A stretch of DNA of 7,723 bases. It comes from Veillonella sp. (GTDB taxonomy: Bacteria; Bacillota; Negativicutes; Veillonellales; Veillonellaceae). The stretch lies in NCBI RefSeq assembly GCF_015058545.1, contig NZ_SVCB01000136.1, positions 1 to 7,723 on the forward strand, in the 5' to 3' direction. Both the position numbers and the translations under genes were made by a program. The notes under the pieces are model-generated. The model was not told the DNA's origin, searched no databases, and saw nothing but the letters and a program-made list of their open reading frames with translations. Below, one piece after another: positions 1 to 6,091 of the stretch. The stretch's first letter is position 1, and each line of letters begins with the position of its first letter.

Positions 1-257
1 ACTTCGCCGCCGAAGTCAGCATGGCCCGGGGTGTCAACGATGTTGATTTTTACGCCGTTATGCATGACAGCCGTATTTTTAGACAAAATGGTAATACCAC
101 GTTCTCTTTCAAGATCGTTAGAGTCCATAACACGCTCTGCCACTTTTTCATTCTCTCTAAAAATATGGCTTTGTTTTAAAAGGGCGTCCACCAAGGTTGT
201 TTTACCATGGTCAACGTGCGCAATAATTGCGACATTACGAATATCTTCGCGAATCAT
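1..257 (-). CDS. typA: GTPase TypA/BipA, N-terminal part (cut by window edge)
   Basis: This is the first 85 codons of the ribosome-associated translational GTPase TypA (BipA), which acts in the cytoplasm on the 50S subunit in ribosome assembly and stress or cold adaptation. The visible part is the start of the G domain: P-loop AHVDHGKT at residues 13-20, switch I RERGIT at 51-56, and the G3 motif DTPGH at 75-79 followed by ADFGGE. The pattern MDSNDLERERGITI is typical of TypA rather than EF-G or LepA. The start is fixed by AGGAGG (267-272), 9 nt upstream of the ATG. The remaining C-terminal ~520 residues lie outside the window, so integrity cannot be judged. A promoter directly upstream suggests transcription independent of the cupin gene before it. 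Confidence 0.93.
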   Translation of the reverse strand, partial: MIREDIRNVAIIAHVDHGKTTLVDALLKQSHIFRENEKVAERVMDSNDLERERGITILSKNTAVMHNGVKINIVDTPGHADFGGE

Positions 258-338
258 GTATGTATGCCTCCTGTTTCGCTATAAAAAATATTAACTACTG
301 ATATAGTCAAAAGTATCAATCTATATAAATAACAGTTA

Positions 339-367
339 ATTATAACATAGCTTATACCTTTTAACAA
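339..367 (-). promoter_or_regulatory. Probable typA promoter
   Basis: On the minus strand, a -35 TTGTTA (362-367) and a perfect -10 TATAAT (339-344) are separated by exactly 17 bp. The -35 overlaps the stop codon of the upstream cupin gene. The predicted leader to the typA ATG is about 75 nt and AT-rich. It contains a 6-bp inverted repeat (301-306 with 321-326, ATATAG/CTATAT) of unknown meaning. Confidence 0.6.
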
Positions 368-804
368 CTTTCTAAAAATTCTTTAACCGTTGGATTTGCT
401 TTTAAGGCTTCAATTTCTTCTTCGCTTGGAATTTTCACCTTATCACGGTTTATATTAACAAGACACAAAAAGCCTACATAATCGCCCTTATTGGCACGAA
501 ATTGATGAATTGTATGACTCGGGATTTCAATAAAATCTCCCACTTTTACATCCACCACATTTTCACCCAGCAAACATTGCCCATGGCCTCTGAAAATCAT
601 AACCATATGTGTATGCTCATGATGTTCCAAGGTCGAATAACCACCCGGTTTCACTTCAAAATAACGGAATTGGCAGGGAATGTCAAAGGCGCCGTCAAAG
701 AGTACCTGCCGTGTTACATCTTTGAAGGGACTGCCGTCCTGTTTATAGACTAAAGTATCTACGCCCTCCCAATTAAAGGTTTCTGTATTAAACTTTTTAA
801 TCAT
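361..804 (-). CDS. Single-domain cupin protein (147 aa)
   Basis: This is a small cytoplasmic protein with one cupin beta-barrel; no signal peptide or membrane segment is visible. Cupin motif 1 is seen as PGGYSTLEHHEHTH (residues 53-66), with candidate metal ligands among H61, H62, H64 and H66. Motif 2 is GDFIEIPSHTIHQFRAN (89-105), where P95 and H100 fit the consensus. The first ~35 residues precede the barrel, and the C-terminal ~25 form a charged, probably helical tail. The start was chosen at the ATG preceded by GAGGAG, 6 nt away, which is 10 codons inside the longest frame. Cupins of this size include metal-dependent sugar isomerases, dioxygenases and small-molecule binding proteins. The sequence does not say which, so no function is assigned. 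It follows the terminator of the metal-binding gene and lacks a clear promoter; the best guess, TTGCGT-17-CTTAAT, is weak. Confidence 0.85.
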   Translation of the reverse strand: MIKKFNTETFNWEGVDTLVYKQDGSPFKDVTRQVLFDGAFDIPCQFRYFEVKPGGYSTLEHHEHTHMVMIFRGHGQCLLGENVVDVKVGDFIEIPSHTIHQFRANKGDYVGFLCLVNINRDKVKIPSEEEIEALKANPTVKEFLESC

Positions 805-846
805 AATTAACTCCTCAACATTAAGGCCTGCCAATACGTTTAACGC

Positions 847-876
847 AAAAAACGCCCGTTACTACCGCAACGGACG
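847..876 (-). terminator. Intrinsic terminator after the metal-binding protein gene
   Basis: On the minus strand, CGTCCGTT (869-876) pairs with AACGGGCG (853-860) as 8 bp including one G-U wobble. The loop is 8 nt and six T follow (847-852). It begins 11 nt past the stop codon at 887 and separates this gene from the cupin gene. Confidence 0.8.
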
Positions 877-886
877 CATCGCTATT

Positions 887-1198
887 TTACTTAAACATAC
901 GTTTCAATGTGCCCATGAGGCCGCCCTTTTCATGAGCATGAGTAGCTTCGGATACGGAAGCTACTTCAAAGCCCGTTGCATCAATGGCTTCTTTAATGGC
1001 ATCAGCATTAACTTTGCTGCTGTCATAGGAAATAGTTACATCTTTGGATTTCAAATCCACATCAGCTGCCATAACGCCAGGTAAACCAAGCACAGCTGTT
1101 TTTACTGTATTTTCACAATTGCTGCACATCATACCCGGTACATTGAATACCTGCTGATGAGCATGTCCTGTACTGCCGCAACCACAATCTTTACACAT
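887..1198 (-). CDS. Heavy-metal-associated (HMA) domain protein, CopZ-like
   Basis: This is a 103-residue soluble protein with a ferredoxin-like HMA domain at about residues 16-82, the fold of copper chaperones such as CopZ/Atx1 and of P-type ATPase metal-binding domains. The metal site is GMMCSNC (22-28), with C25 and C28 as ligands; the loop NCENTVKTAV and the strand DVTISYDSSKV fit the family. Unlike the usual ~68-residue CopZ it has extensions at both ends. The N-terminal extension starts MCKDCGCG (C2, C5, C7) followed by HAH (12-14); the C-terminal one has another HAH (87-89) and ends in a basic tail. The start is set by GGAGG, 8 nt before the ATG; longer upstream frames lack a ribosome site. 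No copA ATPase or csoR/copY regulator is in view, so copper is likely but unproven as the metal. Confidence 0.88.
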   Translation of the reverse strand: MCKDCGCGSTGHAHQQVFNVPGMMCSNCENTVKTAVLGLPGVMAADVDLKSKDVTISYDSSKVNADAIKEAIDATGFEVASVSEATHAHEKGGLMGTLKRMFK

Positions 1199-1241
1199 AA
1201 TGAATTCCTCCATTCTTCTTCCGGTCTGCTGTGCAAACCGC

Positions 1242-1263
1242 ACTAAACTATTAACGATTTAGT
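1242..1263. promoter_or_regulatory. Dyad upstream of the HMA gene, possible operator
   Basis: ACTAAA (1242-1247) and TTTAGT (1258-1263) are perfect inverted repeats with a 10-bp spacer. They lie about 45 bp before the HMA start codon and just beyond the tatA hairpin. No convincing -35/-10 pair is visible nearby, and the sites do not match the CopY box TACANNTGTA. A metal-responsive repressor site is only a possibility. Confidence 0.25.
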
Positions 1264-1267
1264 CGCA

Positions 1268-1303
1268 AAGGCCTCCCCTGGCCTGACGGCATAGGGAGGC
1301 CTT
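1268..1303 (-). terminator. Strong hairpin after tatA (terminator-like, no U-tract)
   Basis: AAGGCCTCCC (1268-1277) and GGGAGGCCTT (1294-1303) form a perfect 10-bp stem. An inner GCC/GGC stem with a GTCA loop is separated from it by a 3x3 internal loop. It begins 11 nt after the tatA stop codon. Neither strand has a T-run immediately after the stem, so it may be an mRNA 3'-end stabiliser or a weak or factor-assisted terminator rather than a classic intrinsic one. Confidence 0.55.
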
Positions 1304-1313
1304 AATTATCAAT

Positions 1314-1550
1314 TTATTTTATTTCTTTATGTTTTTTATCATTAACGGCGCCCGCTTCCACGTCAATTGTTTCCACTTTAGCCACATCAGATACTTTTTC
1401 TTCTTTTTTCTTATCAGAGCTTACAGCGTCTTTAAACTCATTGATTCCTTTACCAATGGCTTTGCCTACTTCCGGTAGCTTTCCCGGTCCGAACACAACG
1501 AGCGCAATGACAAGCACTAAAATCAGTTCCTGTGTTCCGAAATTAAACAT
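1314..1550 (-). CDS. tatA: Sec-independent protein translocase subunit TatA
   Basis: TatA forms the pore-like oligomer of the twin-arginine pathway, which exports folded proteins across the cytoplasmic membrane. The 78-residue protein has one N-terminal membrane segment (about residues 5-20), then the hinge FGPGKLPEVGKAIGKG (20-35) with the signature FG and KLPEVGKA, an amphipathic helix ending near INEFK (36-40), and a charged Lys/Glu-rich tail. Length and layout are normal for the TatA/E family. A GTG lies three codons further upstream in frame, but the ATG was chosen because GAGGTG sits 6 nt before it and overlaps that GTG. No tatC or tatB is in the window, so TatC must be encoded elsewhere. 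A separate promoter lies upstream, so it need not depend on the zwf-pgl transcript. Confidence 0.92.
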   Translation of the reverse strand: MFNFGTQELILVLVIALVVFGPGKLPEVGKAIGKGINEFKDAVSSDKKKEEKVSDVAKVETIDVEAGAVNDKKHKEIK

Positions 1551-1590
1551 AATTTTCACCTCGTTTAGCTACAATAACTATCATTTCTAA

Positions 1591-1601
1591 TTACAGTGTA
1601 A
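1591..1601. promoter_or_regulatory. Short palindrome in the tatA leader
   Basis: TTACAGTGTAA is a perfect 5-1-5 palindrome about 40 bp before the tatA start and downstream of the predicted promoter. On the minus strand it contains TGTAAT, a possible second -10 (5 of 6 matches) with only a weak -35 (TTTAGT, 17 bp away). It could be an operator, an alternative promoter, or chance. Confidence 0.25.
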
Positions 1602-1620
1602 CACGAAACCCCACTAAAAC

Positions 1621-1650
1621 GCTATAGAAAATGTCATAACGATTTGTCAA
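1621..1650 (-). promoter_or_regulatory. Probable tatA promoter
   Basis: A perfect -35 TTGACA (1645-1650) is followed after 18 bp by -10 TATAGC (1621-1626, 4 of 6 matches). It lies just after the pgl stop codon, and the predicted leader to the tatA ATG is about 65 nt. No terminator is visible between pgl and this promoter, so read-through from pgl is also likely. Confidence 0.5.
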
Positions 1651-1658
1651 TTTAAATA

Positions 1659-2405
1659 TTAGTTTTTAGCGGCTTTGTCTACATACCATGTCACTGTATC
1701 TTGTGAGAGAACAGCACCCGGAAGCACATGGCCGATACGTTCTTCCCACGATTCGTCCATATATTCCTTCCGCTGACGAAGTACCCGGCCGAGAGCGGCT
1801 GCTTTAGATTCACCTACAACGGTAAACCATACATTCCGCGCCTTAGCCAAAAACGGAAACGACATGCTCACGCGATTCCATACTTTGCCGTCCGTTACGG
1901 GAATTACATTACGTTTTTTCTCGTTAAGAGCTTCAGAACGAGCAAATAAGGACGCCGTATGACCGTCATCACCGAGGCCTAACAACGCAAGATCTACGCC
2001 ATCTTTTTCACAAGCACTGAGCACCGTAGCCACTTCTTTTTCATACGCATCGGCTGCTTCTTCGACGGTACCGCTGTTTGTCGGTACCGGATAGAAATGA
2101 CTGCTGCCGCCAATAGATGCAAAAAGACGTTCTTTGGCACGATAGAAATTGTTATCCGGATCGGTCTGCGGCACAAAGCGTTCATCCACCCAGAGGAAAA
2201 ATATATTTTCCCAATCCAATTGCGTACGATATGCATCGGTATTTAAAAGCTCAAATAAAGTATTCGGCGTGGTACCGCCGGAAATAGCTACTACAGCACT
2301 TCCGGACTCGGCAATACAAGTATCCGTAAAGGCAATAAAATCCTTAGCAACCGCTTCTGCTACTTCTTGAGCGGTCTCAAAAGCTCGAATTAAATCTTGC
2401 GCCAT
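1659..2405 (-). CDS. pgl: 6-phosphogluconolactonase (DevB/SOL type)
   Basis: Hydrolyses 6-phospho-D-glucono-1,5-lactone to 6-phosphogluconate, the second step of the oxidative pentose phosphate pathway, in the cytosol. The 248 residues are the normal length of the family that shares its fold with glucosamine-6-phosphate deaminase. Visible motifs are ISGGTTP (41-47, phosphate binding), WVDERFVP (72-79), DNNFYRAKE near 84-92, and the hallmark LGLGDDGHTASLF (142-154) with the catalytic-site DDGH. The ATG is 9 nt after GGAGG (2415-2419), which lies inside the end of zwf. The genes overlap by 16 nt in different frames, implying translational coupling and matched output of the two enzymes. The next enzyme, 6-phosphogluconate dehydrogenase, is not in the window. 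No terminator is seen after the stop codon. Confidence 0.95.
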   Translation of the reverse strand: MAQDLIRAFETAQEVAEAVAKDFIAFTDTCIAESGSAVVAISGGTTPNTLFELLNTDAYRTQLDWENIFFLWVDERFVPQTDPDNNFYRAKERLFASIGGSSHFYPVPTNSGTVEEAADAYEKEVATVLSACEKDGVDLALLGLGDDGHTASLFARSEALNEKKRNVIPVTDGKVWNRVSMSFPFLAKARNVWFTVVGESKAAALGRVLRQRKEYMDESWEERIGHVLPGAVLSQDTVTWYVDKAAKN

Positions 2406-3922
2406 TGTAAGGAGCCTCCTTCTAAAATCTCATTAGTTTCTTTTGGTCCTTCACTATAAGCCGGATAGAAGCAAAGTGGCACATTGTCCAAATCAGCTTC
2501 CCAAGCACGCAATAACGGCATAAATAATCGCCAAGATGCCTCTACCGTATCATTGCGCACAAACAAGGTTTGGTCCCCTAAAAGGGCATCCAAAATTAAG
2601 CGTTCGTAGGCATCCGGAATATCTTCCCCTTGCATAAAATCACTGTAGGAGAAATCCATCTCCAAGGTATTCACACAAAGCTTGGAGCCCGGTGATTTAA
2701 CTTCCAACGATAAGCCCATCCCTTCATGAGGCTGCATACGCAACAACAAGACGTTCTGGTTAAAATCTTTCGGACGAATCGGTTTAAAAATCGAGTGTGG
2801 AATCGGTCTAAAGGTAATGGCGATTTCACTGGATTTTTTCGGTAAACGTTTGCCCGTGCGCATGTAGAACGGCACGCCGCGCCAACGCCAGTTATCGATG
2901 AAGAGTTTTAACGCCACATACGTTTCCGTCTGAGAATTCGGGGCAACTCCTTCTTCCTTGCGATAGCCTACGGCCGGGCGTTCCGAATCAACGGCTTCCA
3001 CATATTGGCCGCGCACAGATATTTTGCCGAGGTCCTGCCCTTCGAGCGGACGAATGGACGAAATCAATTTGGCGATTTCATCGCGATACGCATCAGCTTC
3101 AAAAATAGCCGGCGGTTCCATGGCGATGAGTGAAAGCATCTGCACCATGTGGTTCTGGAACATGTCGCGCAAAGCACCGGCTTTATCATAATAGCCGGCC
3201 CGTTTTTCAACGCCTAGTTCTTCTGCTACCGTAATTTCCACTTTTTCAATATAAGTGTGGTTCCAAAGCGGTTCAAAAATCGCATTAGCAAAACGGAGCA
3301 TCAAAATATTCTGCACCGTTTCTTTACCCAAATAATGGTCGATACGATAGGTCTGCGATTCCTTAATATAACGTTTCAAGGATTTATCAAGCGCTACGGC
3401 ACTTTCCAAATCATGACCGAACGGTTTTTCAATAATAACACGGGACCACGCTTCCTCTTCGTCGAGTAGGCCCTGCTCCGCCAAACCTTTTACAATCGGT
3501 TCGAACATAGTCGGCGGCATAGCGAGATAGAATAAGGCATTACCTTCCGTGCCATGTTCTTCGCTGACCCGTTTAAGCTCTGTTTCAAGCTGTTCAAAGG
3601 TAGCCGCTTCCGTATACTGGCCGGCCACATAGGAAAATCGTGCCAAGAAATCATCCGTTACGGTATCACCGTTGGCTGCCATGGCCTCACGTACCTCTTC
3701 CTGAAAAGCTTCATTGCTCATTTCAGTACGAGCTACGCCGATTACGGCGAATTTCTCAGGCAATAATTTACGCTCAAACAAAGCATATATAGCTGGTAAC
3801 AATTTTCGTTTAGTCAAGTCACCGGAAGCACCGAATATGACAATGGCGCCGGGGCCCGGAGCCGAGTCAATACAGAGCTGCTCGCGATAGTTGTACGAAA
3901 CTGTCATTGGTTGTGCACTCAT
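2390..3922 (-). CDS. zwf: Glucose-6-phosphate 1-dehydrogenase
   Basis: Oxidises glucose 6-phosphate to 6-phosphogluconolactone with reduction of NADP+, the entry step of the oxidative pentose phosphate pathway. The 510-residue protein is full length. The Rossmann nucleotide site is IFGASGDLTKRK (29-40). EKPFGHDL (165-172) and the active-site signature RIDHYLGKE (193-201) follow. QNH at 256-258 supplies the likely catalytic base H258, spaced from H196 as in the Leuconostoc enzyme (H178/H240). The C-terminal beta+alpha domain contains WRGVPFYMRTGKRL (347-360). The ATG was chosen because AGGAG lies 10 nt upstream; a frame 11 codons longer lacks a ribosome site and would start upstream of the predicted transcription start. 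A second ATG six codons in has no ribosome site. It is first in a two-gene unit with pgl. Confidence 0.97.
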   Translation of the reverse strand: MSAQPMTVSYNYREQLCIDSAPGPGAIVIFGASGDLTKRKLLPAIYALFERKLLPEKFAVIGVARTEMSNEAFQEEVREAMAANGDTVTDDFLARFSYVAGQYTEAATFEQLETELKRVSEEHGTEGNALFYLAMPPTMFEPIVKGLAEQGLLDEEEAWSRVIIEKPFGHDLESAVALDKSLKRYIKESQTYRIDHYLGKETVQNILMLRFANAIFEPLWNHTYIEKVEITVAEELGVEKRAGYYDKAGALRDMFQNHMVQMLSLIAMEPPAIFEADAYRDEIAKLISSIRPLEGQDLGKISVRGQYVEAVDSERPAVGYRKEEGVAPNSQTETYVALKLFIDNWRWRGVPFYMRTGKRLPKKSSEIAITFRPIPHSIFKPIRPKDFNQNVLLLRMQPHEGMGLSLEVKSPGSKLCVNTLEMDFSYSDFMQGEDIPDAYERLILDALLGDQTLFVRNDTVEASWRLFMPLLRAWEADLDNVPLCFYPAYSEGPKETNEILEGGSLQWRKI

Positions 3923-3965
3923 GATTTGCAATCTCCTATTACTATAGAATATCATTCATATGCTT

Positions 3966-3994
3966 ACTCTAGCACAAAACGGCTAGAACTTCAA
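3966..3994 (-). promoter_or_regulatory. Probable zwf-pgl promoter
   Basis: -35 TTGAAG (3989-3994) and -10 TAGAGT (3966-3971) are 17 bp apart, and the -10 carries the extended TG-n element (TGC before TAGAGT). Both hexamers match the consensus at 4 of 6 positions. The predicted start near 3958 leaves a leader of about 36 nt before the zwf ATG. Confidence 0.5.
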
Positions 3995-4034
3995 TATATG
4001 GGTATATCTTGCCCCCTAATTGACAAAATTTTTA

Positions 4035-4072
4035 CTATATTTCCCCGCATATCCCTATATTCTTATGCATAT
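4035..4072. repeat. Two direct repeats at 20-bp period upstream of zwf
   Basis: CTATATT-N5-GCATAT occurs at 4035-4052 and again at 4055-4072; the 13 outer positions are identical and the five central ones all differ. The starts are exactly 20 bp apart, about two helical turns, and the pair lies 40-80 bp upstream of the zwf -35. A dimeric activator site is possible; the high AT content makes chance similarity possible too. Confidence 0.4.
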
Positions 4073-4075
4073 ACA

Positions 4076-4115
4076 AATAACCGCCCCGAATTCGTAATGA
4101 ATCAGAGCGGTTATT
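4076..4115 (-). terminator. Long hairpin, probable cstA terminator
   Basis: AATAACCGC (minus strand, 4115-4107) pairs perfectly with GCGGTTATT (4084-4076). The stem extends through two G-U wobbles and a one-base bulge to GATTC/GAATTC, giving about 17 bp and a 5-nt loop. On both strands the stem is followed by a short T/A-rich stretch rather than a clean U-run. It sits about 90 nt after the cstA stop codon and before the zwf promoter. Confidence 0.6.
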
Positions 4116-4136
4116 TATATAAATGTCATTCAAACC

Positions 4137-4178
4137 AAGCTTTGCCTACACCGATTTACATGAACTCGGCTAAAGCTT
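4137..4178 (-). other. Second inverted repeat just after cstA
   Basis: On the minus strand AAGCTTTAGCC (4178-4168) pairs with GGCAAAGCTT (4146-4137): 10 bp with one bulged A and a loop of about 21 nt. It starts 24 nt past the cstA stop codon, before the stronger terminator hairpin. There is no U-run after it. It could stabilise the 3' end of the cstA mRNA. Confidence 0.35.
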
Positions 4179-4201
4179 TTTCTATCTTAGTTTTAAGAGT
4201 C

Positions 4202-6040
4202 TTATTTAACTTCTACCTTTACGGCACCGTATTTTTTAAGACTTTCTGCTTCTACCTCAGCTTGGGTCTTATAGTTTTGCGGAATTTTAGCCAAACGAAT
4301 CCAGCTGCGAACAGCTTCTACCAATACGATAACAATCATGAGGAACATGACTACACTGAAAGCAACCAAGGTCCATTTGCCGGCCGGAATGTAACTGTAG
4401 AATACGTTTTCATAATCGGCAGCAATGGCAATGATGGCCATGAAGAAACATGGCACGCCGGTTACCCAAGCGTAACGTTTGTGGCCGAGACGCATAATAA
4501 CGGTTGTACCTACGGCCAAAGTCATGGTGCCGAGCAACTGGTTGGATACACCGAATAATGGCCAGATGATACCGATGTTACCTTGCAATACGAGGTAACC
4601 CCACATGATACAAATCAAGGCAGCACAGCCATATACGCCCGGTGCCCAGTTAACGTTTTCAAGTGGTTTATAAAAACGGCCTAATAGTTCTTGCAATAAA
4701 TAACGACCTACACGAGTACCGGCATCGATCAAAGTCATAATAAACAAAGCTTCGAACATGATGCAGAAATGGTACCAGTAGCCCATGAGATGAGCCATGT
4801 TAGGCAAGCGCGAGAAGATATGCGCCATGCCGACAGCCAAGGAAACGGCGCCGCCCGGACGATGCATTAAATCTTCGCCGACCATCTGGGATAAAGCCGG
4901 TAATTCGTGAACCTGAAGCCCCAAAGCTTTGAAGGATTCAGTAGTGGAGTTAATGGCAAAATAGTCATCAGGATGTAAAGCGGTAGCGGCAATCAAAGCC
5001 ATCATGGCAATGAATGCTTCCGTAAGCATAGCGCCATAACCGATAGGTAAGATTTCTTTTTCATTGGTAATCATCTTAGGTGTTGTACCGGTAGCAATTA
5101 CAGTATGGAAACCGGACAAGGCACCACAGGCGATGGTAATGAAAATGAATGGGAATACGGAACCTTTAAGGACAGGACCGCCGCCGTAAATGTACTGGGT
5201 AACGGCCGGCATTTGGATTATTGGCATAACGATGATAATCCCTAATGCCAAAGCACCGATGGTACCGATTTTTAAGTACGTGGATAGATAATCACGTGGT
5301 GCGAGCAACAACCATACAGGTAAGGCCGCTGCGAAGAAACCGTATACAGCCAACATGATTTCGATGGTCTGTAAGTCGTAAAGGAACCAGCTTGCATAGG
5401 AAGAAGCGGCTACTTGAGGACCGTAAATAATAGCGGCAAAGATAAGTACTACACCGATAACCGTTGCTTCCTGAATTTTGCCGGGGCGAAGCCAGCGTAA
5501 ATAAATACCTACGAAAATAGCGATTGGAATCGTCATGCTGACGGAGAAGAAGCCCCATGCGGAGTTATGAAGCGCATTGGCTACTACTACGGCCATACCG
5601 GCCAAAGTGATAATCAAAAGGAACAAGGTAGCGAGCATGGCGCCGATACTAGCCAAATTGGAAATTTCTTCCTTAGCAATATCGGCAATGGATTTGCCGT
5701 CATAACGAACCGACGCAAACAAAATTACCATGTCGTGAACGGCCCCGGCTACAACCGAACCGATCAAGATCCATAATAAACCCGGTAAATAACCAAATTG
5801 AGCAGCAATAACAGGACCTACCAAAGGACCTGCACCGGCAATCGCTGCAAAATGGTGACCGAATGTTACCCACTTATTCGTAGGTACATAGTCATGGCCG
5901 TCGTTATGAACTACGGCCGGTGTCGGACGGAACTGGTCCAACACGAGTACCTTGGCGGCTAAGAAGGCCCCATAATAGCGGTAAGCTAAAATGAGGATAC
6001 ACGCCGAGGCGATTACAATGTACAACCCATTCATTTCCAT
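4202..6040 (-). CDS. cstA: Carbon starvation protein CstA family transporter
   Basis: A polytopic inner-membrane protein of the CstA family (612 aa), whose members import peptides or pyruvate, the latter by proton symport (E. coli CstA and BtsT). The family core is plain: DGHDYVPTNKWVTFGHHFAA (residues 47-66), IAGAGPLVGP (67-76), QFGYLPGLLW (81-90), GAVHDMVILFAS (99-110), and a later conserved stretch SGFHTVIATGTTPK (309-322). Many hydrophobic helices run from residue 5 to about 578, then a charged cytosolic tail of ~35 residues. It is shorter than the ~700-residue E. coli proteins, matching the short Bacillota form. The ATG follows GGAGGTG and T6; a second ATG lies two codons later, and an upstream in-frame ATG overlaps the ribosome site and is unlikely. 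Substrate is not readable from sequence. Expression is probably controlled at the unusual leader upstream. Confidence 0.94.
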   Translation of the reverse strand: MEMNGLYIVIASACILILAYRYYGAFLAAKVLVLDQFRPTPAVVHNDGHDYVPTNKWVTFGHHFAAIAGAGPLVGPVIAAQFGYLPGLLWILIGSVVAGAVHDMVILFASVRYDGKSIADIAKEEISNLASIGAMLATLFLLIITLAGMAVVVANALHNSAWGFFSVSMTIPIAIFVGIYLRWLRPGKIQEATVIGVVLIFAAIIYGPQVAASSYASWFLYDLQTIEIMLAVYGFFAAALPVWLLLAPRDYLSTYLKIGTIGALALGIIIVMPIIQMPAVTQYIYGGGPVLKGSVFPFIFITIACGALSGFHTVIATGTTPKMITNEKEILPIGYGAMLTEAFIAMMALIAATALHPDDYFAINSTTESFKALGLQVHELPALSQMVGEDLMHRPGGAVSLAVGMAHIFSRLPNMAHLMGYWYHFCIMFEALFIMTLIDAGTRVGRYLLQELLGRFYKPLENVNWAPGVYGCAALICIMWGYLVLQGNIGIIWPLFGVSNQLLGTMTLAVGTTVIMRLGHKRYAWVTGVPCFFMAIIAIAADYENVFYSYIPAGKWTLVAFSVVMFLMIVIVLVEAVRSWIRLAKIPQNYKTQAEVEAESLKKYGAVKVEVK

Positions 6041-6076
6041 AAAAAACACCTCCAATGTTTAACAGCATTGAAGGTG
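6041..6076 (-). promoter_or_regulatory. cstA leader hairpin: buries the ribosome site, terminator-like
   Basis: On the minus strand CACCTTCAATG (6076-6066) pairs with CATTGGAGGTG (6057-6047): 11 bp with one U-G wobble and an 8-nt loop. The 3' arm contains the whole cstA Shine-Dalgarno GGAGG (6049-6053). Six T (6041-6046) follow immediately, and the next three bases are the cstA ATG. The structure can therefore block ribosome binding and also has the shape of an intrinsic terminator. The stem and U-run are directly visible; the regulatory role is inferred. Confidence 0.6.
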
Positions 6077-6091
6077 ATGGCTCGCATTCAT
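6059..6091 (-). other. Ten-codon reading frame in the cstA leader, possible leader peptide
   Basis: ATG at 6091 opens a frame for MNASHHLQCC that stops with TAA in the loop of the ribosome-site hairpin. Codons 6-9 overlap the 5' arm of that hairpin, so a translating ribosome would open it. No ribosome binding site precedes the ATG (the upstream bases are T-rich), which makes real translation doubtful. Confidence 0.2.

Noticed and set aside
1314..1550. A complete tat operon
   Set aside because: Only tatA is present. The flanking genes are pgl and the HMA gene, and neither codes for a TatC-like polytopic protein.
4021..4040. Plus-strand promoter TTGACA followed by TATATT
   Set aside because: The spacing is only 10 bp, and there is no credible plus-strand gene downstream.
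3995..4060. G-quadruplex candidate on the minus strand upstream of zwf
   Set aside because: Only three runs of three or more G occur in the stretch, widely spaced; a four-run motif is missing.
3911..4558. A long open frame on the plus strand spanning the zwf upstream gap and the end of cstA
   Set aside because: It runs antisense through the zwf promoter, the cstA terminator hairpin and the conserved cstA C-terminal coding region. Its translation has no recognisable domain, and no ribosome site precedes it.
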